Position numbers and translations under genes: made by a program. A stretch of DNA of 12,142 nucleotides from positions 1 through 12,142 of the forward strand of contig JAFAMK010000276.1 in assembly GCA_019233415.1 (NCBI GenBank), given 5' to 3'. The notes below the pieces were generated by a model. It made no database searches, was not told where the DNA came from, and saw nothing but the letters and a program-made list of their open reading frames with translations. Positions 5,222 to 12,142 of this stretch are shown here, one piece after another. This DNA comes from Vulcanimicrobiota bacterium (GTDB lineage: Bacteria > Vulcanimicrobiota > Vulcanimicrobiia > Vulcanimicrobiales > Vulcanimicrobiaceae). How positions within the stretch are numbered: position 1 is the first letter of the stretch; the number at the start of each line of letters is the position of its first letter.

Positions 5222-5914
5222 TCAGAGCGGCCGGCGCTTCGCGCCGCCGGCGGACGAGGCGGCGAAGGTGACGTTGTCGGTGATCGTGAGGCTCGCGGTC
5301 AGGCGCGCGAGGTCGAGTTGTCCGTTGCTGTATGCGATCGGCGGCACGTCGTTCGGGCACGGCAAGAGGCTCTCGTTCACGGCGAGGACGCCGTCGATCT
5401 GAAGCCCCGTCAGCCCCGCGATCGATTCGGCGCGGCGGCGCGCGTCGGCGATCGCGGCCGTGCGCGCGGCCTGCTCGTGCGCGGCGCACTCGTCCGGCGC
5501 TGCCGAGAAGAGAACGTTGTCGATCGCCGCCCCGGGGTGCGCGCGTGCATAGCTCGCCGCCGCATCGGCGAGGTGGTCCAGCTTCGCGCGCGTCACGTCG
5601 CGGATCGTCCCGCGCAGCATCGTCGGGTTCCCCGTCGAGACCCGAGCCTCGGCCGGACCGACGACGGGATCGTCGATTCCCGCCGCTCGCATCGCCGCGA
5701 CGACGCCGGACTCGTCGGCCGGGCCGTGCGCGTACGCCTGGAAGAACAGCGTTTTCACCGGATAGCTGACCGTCCCGCGCCCCAGCACCGTGATCCCCTG
5801 CGCCGGAGCTGTGCCCGGCAGAACCTGCATCGGACCGGTGCGCATCGGAACCTGCGCGCTCGCCGCGAGCGGAAGCAGCGTCAGCGCGAGGACGATCAGT
5901 CGCTTTTGCACCAT
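5222..5914 (-). CDS. Secreted SIMPL-domain (DUF541) protein
   Basis: A 230-residue protein with a clear signal peptide (MVQKR, Leu-rich core, cleavage near SAQ at 19-21). The mature part has the SIMPL/DUF541 layout: an opening strand ITVLGRGTVSYPV, a middle helix-rich section, the conserved AARTAAIADARRRAESIAGL helix followed by LQIDGVLAVNE, and a closing LTASLTITDNVTFA strand. Family members are periplasmic or membrane-associated and many form oligomers; their biochemical role is poorly known. Two Cys residues (in DECAAHE and LLPCPND) could form a disulphide. The ATG is preceded by GAAGGGAAG, a good Shine-Dalgarno only a few bases away. The gene lies 33 bases after the antiporter stop and 7 bases before the serine hydrolase start, so it belongs to the same leftward operon. 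Confidence 0.9.
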   Translation of the reverse strand: MVQKRLIVLALTLLPLAASAQVPMRTGPMQVLPGTAPAQGITVLGRGTVSYPVKTLFFQAYAHGPADESGVVAAMRAAGIDDPVVGPAEARVSTGNPTMLRGTIRDVTRAKLDHLADAAASYARAHPGAAIDNVLFSAAPDECAAHEQAARTAAIADARRRAESIAGLTGLQIDGVLAVNESLLPCPNDVPPIAYSNGQLDLARLTASLTITDNVTFAASSAGGAKRRPL

Positions 5915-5947
5915 ACTTCCCTTCGTCGCGAGCGAGGCGGTTCCGGT

Positions 5948-7540
5948 TCAGGCGAGCTGGGATTCCGCCAGGTCGATGTCCCACTCCATCGTGCGGTAGA
6001 CGCCGTCCGAGATCGCGCCGGCGCGGCGCAGGTCGGCCAGCGCGCGGCGTTCGGCGGCGTACGCCTCGCGGCGCAGCCGCCGCTCGATCTCGTGCTGCAG
6101 CGCGTCGTCGGCCGGCTCGACGCCGTCGGCGTGCGCCGCGAAGTGCGTGATCCGCTGCTCGTAGTCGGCCTGCAGCCGTCCCGCAACCTCCCACTCGGCC
6201 GTCGAGGTGAAGTCGGCTTCGAGTGTGCGCAGGTGATCGCGCACGTGCTCGGCGAGACGCACGCGCACCGTCGCGAGCTCGCGCGTGTCCTCGTGCGCCT
6301 CGAGCTTGAAGCGGCGGATCAGCCACGGCATCGCGAGCCCTTCGCCGACCAGCGTCACCAGGATCACGACGAAGGTGACGAACAGGATCAGGTCGCGCTC
6401 GGGGAACGGCACGCCCGGCGCGATCGTCACGGGGAGCGCGAGCGCCGCGGCGAGCGAAACGATCCCGCGCATCCCGGCGCTGCTCAGCACGAAGACCGCC
6501 TGCCAGGGCGGATCGGGCCCTTCGCGTTCGCGGATCGACGGCCACAGCCGGCGCCGCCCGTACGCCACCGGGAAGACCCACAGGAACCGCACCAGGACGA
6601 CGACGAGCGCGATCGCGAGCGCCCAGCCGATCAGCTGCGGCAGCGGATGCGCGTTGAGCGCGCGCACGATCGTACGCAGCTGCAGCCCGATCAGGACGAA
6701 CGCCGCGCCGTTGAAGACGAAGAACAGCAGGTTCCAGATCGAGCTGGCCGCGATCCGCGAGTCGGCGTCGAAGATCGTATTCGTCCTGCGGCTCAGGTAG
6801 ATGCCGCCGCTCATCGCGGCCAGGACGCCCGACGCGCCGAGCGCGTCGGCGGGGACGTATAGCGCGAACGGCGCGATGAGCGTCAGCGAGACCGTGATCA
6901 GCTCGTCGGCGAGCCCAGCCTTGCGGATCGCCATCATCAGCTTCTCGATCGCCCACGCGATCGCAAGGCCCACCCCGACCCCGACCACGACGACGTAGAC
7001 GAACTGCAGCGTCGCGAGCAGCAGCGAGAACACGCCGGTCGCCACCGCGGTCACCGCGAAGCGGTAGAGCACGAGGCCCGTCGCGTCGTTGACCAGGCTC
7101 TCGCCACTGATGAGCGTCATCAGGATCTTCGGGAGCGGAACCTCTTCCGCGATCGCGTCGGTCGCGACGGCATCGGTCGGCGAGAGGATCGCGCCAAGCA
7201 CGAACCCGAGCGCGATCGGAAAGCCCATCATCACGTGCGCGACGACCGCGACGATCGCCGAGGTGAAGACGACCAGGCCGATCGCAAGCAGGAAGATCGG
7301 CTGGTAGTAGCGCTTGAACTCGCGGTAGTCGGTCGTCCAGCCGTCACCGAAGATCAGCGGCGGCAGAAACAGCAGGAAGACGGTCTCCGGCGCGAGCGTG
7401 ATCGCGGGCGCACCGGGGATGAGGCCGATGGCGAGCCCGCCCAGCACGAAGACGATCGGGTAGGGGACGTGCAGCTTCTTCGCCAGCAGCGCGAGGCCGA
7501 CGATCGCGGCCAGGATCGCCGTGAGCAGCACGCCGGTCAT
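5948..7540 (-). CDS. CPA1-family Na+/H+ antiporter (NhaP type)
   Basis: A 530-residue membrane protein of the monovalent cation:proton antiporter-1 family, exchanging cytoplasmic Na+ (or K+) for external H+. The first 400 or so residues hold about 12 hydrophobic segments, starting MTGVLLTAILAAIVGLALLA. Family signatures are LSPTDAVATDAI with Asp123 and ISGESLVNDATGLV with the ion-binding pair N151-D152. A late RGIVSLAAALALP segment also fits. Residues from about 410 onward form a charged, helical cytoplasmic tail, as in bacterial CPA1 proteins of this length. The same frame stays open far upstream, but the ATG at 7538-7540 begins the recognisable protein and overlaps the MFS gene's stop as ATGA. 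Translation is therefore coupled. Sharing an operon with Kup points to joint control of K+ and Na+ (or pH). Confidence 0.93.
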   Translation of the reverse strand: MTGVLLTAILAAIVGLALLAKKLHVPYPIVFVLGGLAIGLIPGAPAITLAPETVFLLFLPPLIFGDGWTTDYREFKRYYQPIFLLAIGLVVFTSAIVAVVAHVMMGFPIALGFVLGAILSPTDAVATDAIAEEVPLPKILMTLISGESLVNDATGLVLYRFAVTAVATGVFSLLLATLQFVYVVVVGVGVGLAIAWAIEKLMMAIRKAGLADELITVSLTLIAPFALYVPADALGASGVLAAMSGGIYLSRRTNTIFDADSRIAASSIWNLLFFVFNGAAFVLIGLQLRTIVRALNAHPLPQLIGWALAIALVVVLVRFLWVFPVAYGRRRLWPSIREREGPDPPWQAVFVLSSAGMRGIVSLAAALALPVTIAPGVPFPERDLILFVTFVVILVTLVGEGLAMPWLIRRFKLEAHEDTRELATVRVRLAEHVRDHLRTLEADFTSTAEWEVAGRLQADYEQRITHFAAHADGVEPADDALQHEIERRLRREAYAAERRALADLRRAGAISDGVYRTMEWDIDLAESQLA

Positions 7541-8781
7541 GCGTCGCGCACCTGCGGCTGCGTCAGCGCGATCCCAAGCGCGCATGCCGTGCAGAGCACG
7601 CCGGCGAGGACGAGCGTCCAGCGCAGCTCGAGCAGCGTCGACAGCGAGCCGATGAGGAGCGAACCGAACGGGACGAAGCCGAGCAGGATCATCGAGTACA
7701 CCGAGATCGCGCGCCCGCGCATTTCGTCGGGCGCGAGCGTCTGCAAGAGGATGTTCGAGGAGCCGATGAAGCTGAGCGTCGCGAGTCCCGTCACGGTCAG
7801 CGACACCGCCGCGACGGGGAACTGCGCCGTCAGCCCGAGCACCGTGACGCCGAGCGCGGCGACCGCCGCGGAGATCACCCAGATCACGCCGCGCCGTGCG
7901 CCACCGGTCGCCGCGGTGAAGAATGCGCCGACGATCGCGCCGATCCCGCTCGCGGCCATCAGCCAGCCGAGCCCGCGCGCGTCGGTGTGGACGACGTGCA
8001 CCGCGTACGCGGGGAGCAGGAAGTTGTAGGGCCGGATCGTCAGCGACGTGATGACGAGCAGCAGCACGACCCAGCGCAGAACCGGGTGCGCGGCCAGGAA
8101 GCGCACGCCTTCGAGGATCGCGCCGAAGACGTGGCCGCGGCGCGTGCTCGACGGCGGCGCCGGCCGCATGAAGACGAGCGCGACGACGACCGCGAGCGTC
8201 GTGAGCGCGTTCACCGCGAAGCACGGCGCGACGCCGATCCCGGCGATGATGAGCCCGGCGAGCGGCGGCCCGACGATGCTCGGCGCGTTGAACGCGACCG
8301 AGTTGAGCCCGATCGCGCCGCCGACGTACTCGCGCGGGACCATCAGCGGGACCCAGCTCTGGCGCGCCGGCGCGTCGAACGACTGCGTTCCGGCCTGCAA
8401 GCCGCTGGTGACCATCAGCGCCCACAGCGGGGCGTGCCCGGTCGCGATCAGCCCGAACTGCACGAACGAGAGGAACGAGGCGGTGCTGTTCGTCGTGAAC
8501 AGCACCATGCGGCGCGGATAGCGGTCGGCGACGACGCCAGCGAACGGCGAGAGCAGCAGGACGGGGACCGCGCGCGCGGCGCCGATCAGCCCGATGTCGA
8601 GTGCGCCGATCCGGCCGTTCGGTGCGAGCGAGGCGACGTAGTAGCCGAGCGCCGTGAACTGCATCCACGTGCCGAGGTTCGAGATGAGCAGCCCGGCCCA
8701 GAGCAGGCGGAAGTCGTGGAACCGGAACGGCCCGAGGAGCCCGGGCCGCCGGTCGGGGATGCGGGACTCGGCGTCGTTCAC
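7537..8781 (-). CDS. MFS transporter, MFS_3/EntS-like exporter
   Basis: A 414-residue major facilitator superfamily protein with about 12 hydrophobic segments and a short polar N-terminus ending in FRFHDFRLLWAGLLISNLGTWM, typical of the MFS_3 (enterobactin-exporter-like) branch. The loop between helices 2 and 3 has the motif GVVADRYPRRM (residues 82-92). Another branch-typical stretch is FDAPARQSWVPLMVP before helix 5. It should be a proton-driven exporter; the substrate cannot be read. The GTG start overlaps the stop of the cytidylate-kinase-like gene (GTGA), and its own stop overlaps the antiporter start (ATGA), so it is embedded in the operon. No ribosome site is obvious, in line with translational coupling. 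Confidence 0.92.
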   Translation of the reverse strand: MNDAESRIPDRRPGLLGPFRFHDFRLLWAGLLISNLGTWMQFTALGYYVASLAPNGRIGALDIGLIGAARAVPVLLLSPFAGVVADRYPRRMVLFTTNSTASFLSFVQFGLIATGHAPLWALMVTSGLQAGTQSFDAPARQSWVPLMVPREYVGGAIGLNSVAFNAPSIVGPPLAGLIIAGIGVAPCFAVNALTTLAVVVALVFMRPAPPSSTRRGHVFGAILEGVRFLAAHPVLRWVVLLLVITSLTIRPYNFLLPAYAVHVVHTDARGLGWLMAASGIGAIVGAFFTAATGGARRGVIWVISAAVAALGVTVLGLTAQFPVAAVSLTVTGLATLSFIGSSNILLQTLAPDEMRGRAISVYSMILLGFVPFGSLLIGSLSTLLELRWTLVLAGVLCTACALGIALTQPQVRDA

Positions 8782-9389
8782 GCGCCCAGGGCGCGCGCGG
8801 CGGCGACGACGATCGCGGCGCTCACGTCGACCCCGAAGCGCGCCGTGTCGAGCACGAGGTCGTAGATGCGGGGATCGTTCCAGCTCACGCGATACCCTTC
8901 GCGCGCGTACGCCTTGCTGGCCTCGTCGATGCGTGCGATCTCCACCCGCGCCGTCGCCTCGTCGACGTGGAGCGACTCAACAATGTGTGCGATGCGCCAC
9001 TCCAGCGGCGCGTGCACGAAGACGCGCAGCACGTCCGAGCGCCGCCCGAGCACGACACCCGCCATGCGCCCGACGATCACCGCGTCGCCGGCCGCCGCTT
9101 CCTCGCGCACCGCTTCCTCGATCGCGCGGCGCGTCTCGACCGCGACGTCGTCGGGCGCCGGGGGCTGCACCGCCTCGGGAACACCGCCGCCGAGCTGCTC
9201 CAGCACGCGCTGGCCGTACTTGCGCGGCCGCTCCGCGACCGTCTCGACGTACTCGGCCGAGGTCCCCAGCCGCCACGCGGCGACGACCGGCAGCTGCTCG
9301 TCGACGAGCCGGTAGCCGAGCTGCTCGGCGACCCGTTTCGCGACGCCTTTCGACCGCGCGCCGTACGCGCGCGAGATCGTGATCAGCAT
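8778..9389 (-). CDS. Cytidylate-kinase-like family protein
   Basis: A 203-residue P-loop-type protein of the cytidylate kinase-like family. The N-terminus MLITISRAYG matches the family's ITISR-aromatic-G opening. The middle GDAVIVGRMAGVVL, with VLRVFVHAPLEWRIAHIVE, is the family's characteristic core, and the end IYDLVLDTARFGVDVSAAI matches its C-terminal strand and helix. The glycine-rich loop is altered: where relatives read GSGGREIG, this protein reads GARSKGVA (residues 10-17), losing two glycines. Phosphate binding may be weakened, so it may be a regulator or nucleotide sensor rather than a kinase. The ATG overlaps the TAA of the Kup gene by one base (TAATG), and its TGA overlaps the MFS start. 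The same frame runs on upstream through the Kup gene but is a shadow there. Confidence 0.85.
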   Translation of the reverse strand: MLITISRAYGARSKGVAKRVAEQLGYRLVDEQLPVVAAWRLGTSAEYVETVAERPRKYGQRVLEQLGGGVPEAVQPPAPDDVAVETRRAIEEAVREEAAAGDAVIVGRMAGVVLGRRSDVLRVFVHAPLEWRIAHIVESLHVDEATARVEIARIDEASKAYAREGYRVSWNDPRIYDLVLDTARFGVDVSAAIVVAAARALGA

Positions 9390-11257
9390 TAGAGCGTCAC
9401 GGTCACGCCCAATTCGATCCGGCGCTCGGCCTTGATGCGCAGGTCGTCGGGAAGCGGGCGCGCGTTGCGCAGCAGCGTGACGAACAGCTCGCGGCGCCAG
9501 CCGGGCATCCCATGCTTCGGATCGGGTTCGATCTTCGGGTCGGCGTAGAAGAACGACGTGTCGTCGCGGTCGAGGTCGAGGCCGAACGCGCCGCACGAGC
9601 GCAGGATCGGGTCGATGCGCGGCGCCTCCATGTAGCCGAAGCGCGCGATCACGCGAATCAGCCGCAGCGAGAGCCGCTCGATCGTCACCCGCTCCTCGTG
9701 GTCGAGGTACGGGCGGCCGGAGCGCGCGATGTTGAGTACGACGATCCGCTCCTCTTGCGCGCGGTCGCGCACCCAGCGGTGGTGCGCGAGAAACGGCACG
9801 CCGCGCGGGTCGGGCGTCAGAAAGACCATCGTGCCGTGCTCGCCCATCCCGGCCGGAAGCTTCTCGAGCACGTCCTCGATCGGCGTCTGCTGCTCGGCGA
9901 GCGCCTTGGTGAGGCCGCGGCGCCCTTCGAGCCACGTCAGCGTCATCAGCACGAGCACCGCGCTGATCGAGATCGGAATCCAGCCGCCGTCGAGAAATTT
10001 CGGCAGGCCGGCGAGGGCGAGGCTGCCGTCGACGGTGACGAAGAAGATCAAGAGGATCGTCGCCACGACGCGGTTCCACTTCAGCGTACGCGTGATGACG
10101 ACGTAGAACGCGAGCGACGTGCACAACATCGTGAACGCGACCGCGAGGCCGTACGCCGACGCGAGCCGATCGCTCGAACGGAACGTGACGACGAGCAGCG
10201 CGCAGCCGACCGCGAGCCAGCGGTTGATCGACGGAACGTAGACCTGGCCCTTGTAGCGGTGCGAGGTGTGGCGCACGTCGACGCGCGGCGCGAGGTTCAG
10301 CGCGATCGCCTGCTCGACGAGCGTGAACGTTCCCGAGATCAGCGCCTGCGAGGCGATCACCGTCGCGACGGTCGCGAGGACGACCATCGGGATCAGCGCC
10401 CAGCTCGGCGCCAGCGCGTAGAACGGGTTGTCGAACGCGCGCGGGTCGCCGAGCAGCTTCGCGCCCTGGCCGAGATAGTTCAAGATCAGCGCCGGGAAGA
10501 CGATCGTGTACCAGCCGAGGACGATCGGCCGGCGGCCGAAGTGCGAGAGGTCGGCATAGAGCGCCTCGACGCCGGTCACCGCGAGGATGACGCCGCCGAG
10601 GATCGTGAAGCCGACGAGCCCGTTGCGCGTCGCGAAGTGCATCGCGTGGCGTGGGTCGAGCGCCTGCAGCACCTCCGGATGCGTCGCGAGCGCGAGCGCG
10701 CCGAGCACGCCGATCACGACGAACCACACCAGCATGACGGGCCCGAACAGCCCGCCGACCTTCTCCGTGCCGCGCCGCTGAACGGCGAACAGCGCGACGA
10801 TCACGATCAGCGAGATCGGGACGATGTACGGCTGGGCCGCCGACGAGGCGACGCTGATCCCTTCGACCGCGGAGATCACCGAGATCGCCGGCGTGATGAT
10901 CCCGTCGCCGAGCAGCATCGAGGCGCCGACGATCACGACCAGCGTCAGCGCGCCGGCCTTGATCGTCTTGCCGAATTGCTGCGCCGGCGAGGCCAGCGCG
11001 AGCAGCGCGAGGATCCCGCCCTCGCCGTCGTGGTCGACCCGCATGATGAACGTCACGTACTTGACGCACACGACGATCGTCAGGGTCCAGAAGAGCAGCG
11101 AGCAGATGCCCACCACGTCGTCGAACCCGCCCTTCGAACCCGCGAGGCCCAGGCAGACCTTGAGGGTGTAGAGCGGGCTCGTTCCGATGTCCCCGAAGAC
11201 GACGCCCATCGCCGCGACGACGAGCGCTAGGGAGGTCTTGGGGGCGCGCTGGCTCAC
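9389..11257 (-). CDS. kup: Kup-family potassium transporter
   Basis: A 622-residue KUP/HAK/KT K+ uptake protein, usually a K+/H+ symporter, close to the family's usual length (about 620-630). The N-terminal signature GVVFGDIGTSPLYTLK (residues 18-33) is unmistakable, followed by the second signature HDGEGGILALLALA. About 12 transmembrane helices occupy the first 450 or so residues; the remainder is the family's cytoplasmic domain, with FLTPDPRGVP and DRDDTSFFYADPKI. I chose the GTG at 11257 because GGAGAAGGGGG (11260-11270) stands directly upstream at ideal spacing and the resulting N-terminus has the family's usual length. An upstream ATG at 11312-11314 would add 19 residues, has no ribosome site and would overlap the regulator gene. 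From this GTG, 46 bases separate it from the LuxR-type regulator's stop. Confidence 0.93.
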   Translation of the reverse strand: MSQRAPKTSLALVVAAMGVVFGDIGTSPLYTLKVCLGLAGSKGGFDDVVGICSLLFWTLTIVVCVKYVTFIMRVDHDGEGGILALLALASPAQQFGKTIKAGALTLVVIVGASMLLGDGIITPAISVISAVEGISVASSAAQPYIVPISLIVIVALFAVQRRGTEKVGGLFGPVMLVWFVVIGVLGALALATHPEVLQALDPRHAMHFATRNGLVGFTILGGVILAVTGVEALYADLSHFGRRPIVLGWYTIVFPALILNYLGQGAKLLGDPRAFDNPFYALAPSWALIPMVVLATVATVIASQALISGTFTLVEQAIALNLAPRVDVRHTSHRYKGQVYVPSINRWLAVGCALLVVTFRSSDRLASAYGLAVAFTMLCTSLAFYVVITRTLKWNRVVATILLIFFVTVDGSLALAGLPKFLDGGWIPISISAVLVLMTLTWLEGRRGLTKALAEQQTPIEDVLEKLPAGMGEHGTMVFLTPDPRGVPFLAHHRWVRDRAQEERIVVLNIARSGRPYLDHEERVTIERLSLRLIRVIARFGYMEAPRIDPILRSCGAFGLDLDRDDTSFFYADPKIEPDPKHGMPGWRRELFVTLLRNARPLPDDLRIKAERRIELGVTVTL

Positions 11258-11259
11258 GG

Positions 11260-11270
11260 CCCCCTTCTCC
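11260..11270 (-). promoter_or_regulatory. Strong ribosome binding site deciding the Kup start
   Basis: On the minus strand this reads GGAGAAGGGGG, with the GGAG core 9 bases before the GTG at 11255-11257. It is the best Shine-Dalgarno in the leftward operon, where most other genes rely on overlapping stop/start codons. It suggests independent, efficient translation of the K+ transporter. Confidence 0.65.
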
Positions 11271-11303
11271 ACCGCCGCCCTACGGATTCCCCTCAGACGC
11301 CGG

Positions 11304-12142
11304 TCAGGCGACATCGGTCGGCGCCGCGACGATCCCCAGCGCGACCGCGCGCGCGACGGCGCGGGCGCGCGAGTTCACCCCCAGCTTTCCCGTGACGCGG
11401 GCAACGTGCGTCTCGATGGTGCGGGCCGACACGACGAGGCGCTGCGCGATCTCGCGGTTCGTAAGACCGCCCGCGAGCAGTTCGAGGATTTCGTGCTCGC
11501 GCGCGGTCAGCGCTTCGAGCGGCGTCTCGGCGGCCTTCGGCAGCGCCACCCGGTCGCCGAGCTGCGGCGGCGCGAGCAGCGCGAGGATGTGCGTCTCGAA
11601 GCGCGGACCGCCCTCGCTCGCGCGCGCAAGCTCCGTGCGGCGCGCGAGAAGGCCGTCGAACGGCGTCACGCGCGGCGGTGCCACGGTCACGCGTTCGCCG
11701 GCGTGCACGTCGAGCAGGTTCAGCAGTTCGCTCGCCGACCAGAGCGCAACGGCGTCGGCAGCATCGACAGGCGAGGCCTGCGCGAGCGCCTGGCGGGCAC
11801 GCGCGCGCCGCTCCGCGGTATCGTTCGCGTTCGCAAGCGCTGCGAAGACGGCGGCATCGGCGTGCGTCAGCGGATCGTCGTCGCCCGCGTCGCCGATCGC
11901 GGCGAACGCGGCGCGTGGGTCGCCGTCGAGTGCGTCGGCGCGTGCGAGGATGCGCGTGGCGAGCGTGCGCGTGCGCTGGGCGTCGCGGCCGTACCAGGCC
12001 GCGTCGGCGGCGCGGAGTGCCGCGCGCGCGGCGTGGCGTGCGAGCGCGGTGTCGCGCACGTGGAGTGCCGCTTCGGCGAGCGTTGCCTGCAATGCGGCGG
12101 CCTGCGCGCGCAGCGCGAAGGGGCGCGAGACGCGCTCGCCTT
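11304..12142 (-). CDS. LuxR-type transcriptional regulator, C-terminal part
   Basis: The frame is open to the right edge, so the gene is 5'-truncated; 278 residues are visible. The last 65 or so residues form a LuxR/GerE helix-turn-helix: LTAREHEILELLAGGLTNRE, then IAQRLVVSARTIETHVARVTGKLGV, with the conserved TxRE, NxEIA and TVxxH-type positions. The preceding part is Ala/Arg-rich, helical and resembles the tetratricopeptide-like region of large MalT/LuxR regulators, so an ATPase or other sensory part probably lies outside the window. No response-regulator receiver domain is visible. A TTG at 12090-12092 could be read as a start but lies within a continuous Ala-rich helix, so I treat it as an internal Leu. 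It stands 46 bases before the Kup start and is the probable regulator of the downstream transporters, a role inferred from position only. Confidence 0.88.
   Translation of the reverse strand, partial: GERVSRPFALRAQAAALQATLAEAALHVRDTALARHAARAALRAADAAWYGRDAQRTRTLATRILARADALDGDPRAAFAAIGDAGDDDPLTHADAAVFAALANANDTAERRARARQALAQASPVDAADAVALWSASELLNLLDVHAGERVTVAPPRVTPFDGLLARRTELARASEGGPRFETHILALLAPPQLGDRVALPKAAETPLEALTAREHEILELLAGGLTNREIAQRLVVSARTIETHVARVTGKLGVNSRARAVARAVALGIVAAPTDVA

Noticed and set aside
5318..6862. 514-codon plus-strand open frame
   Set aside because: It lies opposite the SIMPL and antiporter genes, whose families are clear; its Arg/Glu/Asp-rich translation has no recognisable motif.
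5948..8668. 906-codon reading of the antiporter frame as a fusion protein
   Set aside because: Upstream of 7540 the translation is Arg/Ala/Asp-rich noise overlapping the MFS gene; the antiporter's own ATG at 7538-7540 gives a normal family length.
8778..11069. 763-codon reading of the cytidylate-kinase-like frame
   Set aside because: Only the last 203 codons match a family; the rest is a shadow of the Kup gene in another frame.
9512..11230. 572-codon plus-strand open frame
   Set aside because: It is antisense to kup and almost entirely Arg/Asp/Glu/His, typical of a shadow frame.
11304..12092. Complete LuxR-type gene starting at a TTG at 12090-12092
   Set aside because: The frame remains open to the window edge with coherent Ala-rich helical sequence, so the gene most likely begins outside the window.

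Overview
The window is very GC-rich and gene-dense, and comes from a bacterium with an outer membrane. The evidence for a diderm is a lipobox-bearing lipoprotein, a probable outer-membrane beta-barrel and a probable LolA-like periplasmic protein in one gene block. The style (short overlapping operons, many GTG starts, mixed soil-bacterium gene families) would fit an uncultured lineage such as Eremiobacterota/WPS-2, but that placement is a guess and no rRNA or marker gene is present to test it. There are no tRNA or rRNA genes, no CRISPR array, and no insertion sequence, integrase or att site.

Left block (1-2908, minus strand, transcribed leftwards): a beta-barrel-like secreted protein, then a 519-residue SGNH/GDSL hydrolase lipoprotein, then the start of a LolA-like protein that runs off the left edge. 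Both junctions are 4-base stop/start overlaps, so the three are very likely one translationally coupled cell-envelope operon.

Centre (2909-4358): a 327-bp divergent intergenic region with two perfect palindromes and a good promoter for a plus-strand gene. That gene encodes a 115-residue protein made almost only of Lys, Arg, Ala, Thr and Gly, like the basic tail of histone H1-type proteins. Its leader carries three consecutive stem-loops, and a strong intrinsic terminator follows the gene. Sixteen bases after the terminator's T-tract, on the same strand, starts a GNAT-family N-acetyltransferase. A lysine-rich DNA-binding-type protein next to an acetyltransferase is the most intriguing pairing in the window. 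The acetyltransferase gene meets the next gene tail to tail, with an 18-bp perfect palindrome covering both stop codons.

Right block (4363-12142, minus strand): seven genes read leftwards with overlaps or gaps of at most 46 bases: a LuxR-type regulator (5' end outside the window), a Kup K+ transporter, a cytidylate-kinase-like protein with an altered glycine-rich loop, an MFS exporter, a CPA1 Na+/H+ antiporter, a secreted SIMPL-domain protein and a beta-lactamase-fold serine hydrolase. The combination of K+ uptake and Na+/H+ exchange under a LuxR regulator suggests an ion, pH or osmotic homeostasis operon with accessory envelope genes; this is inferred from gene order only.

Nearly all other long open frames, especially the Arg/Asp/Glu-rich ones on the plus strand opposite these genes, are codon-bias shadows.
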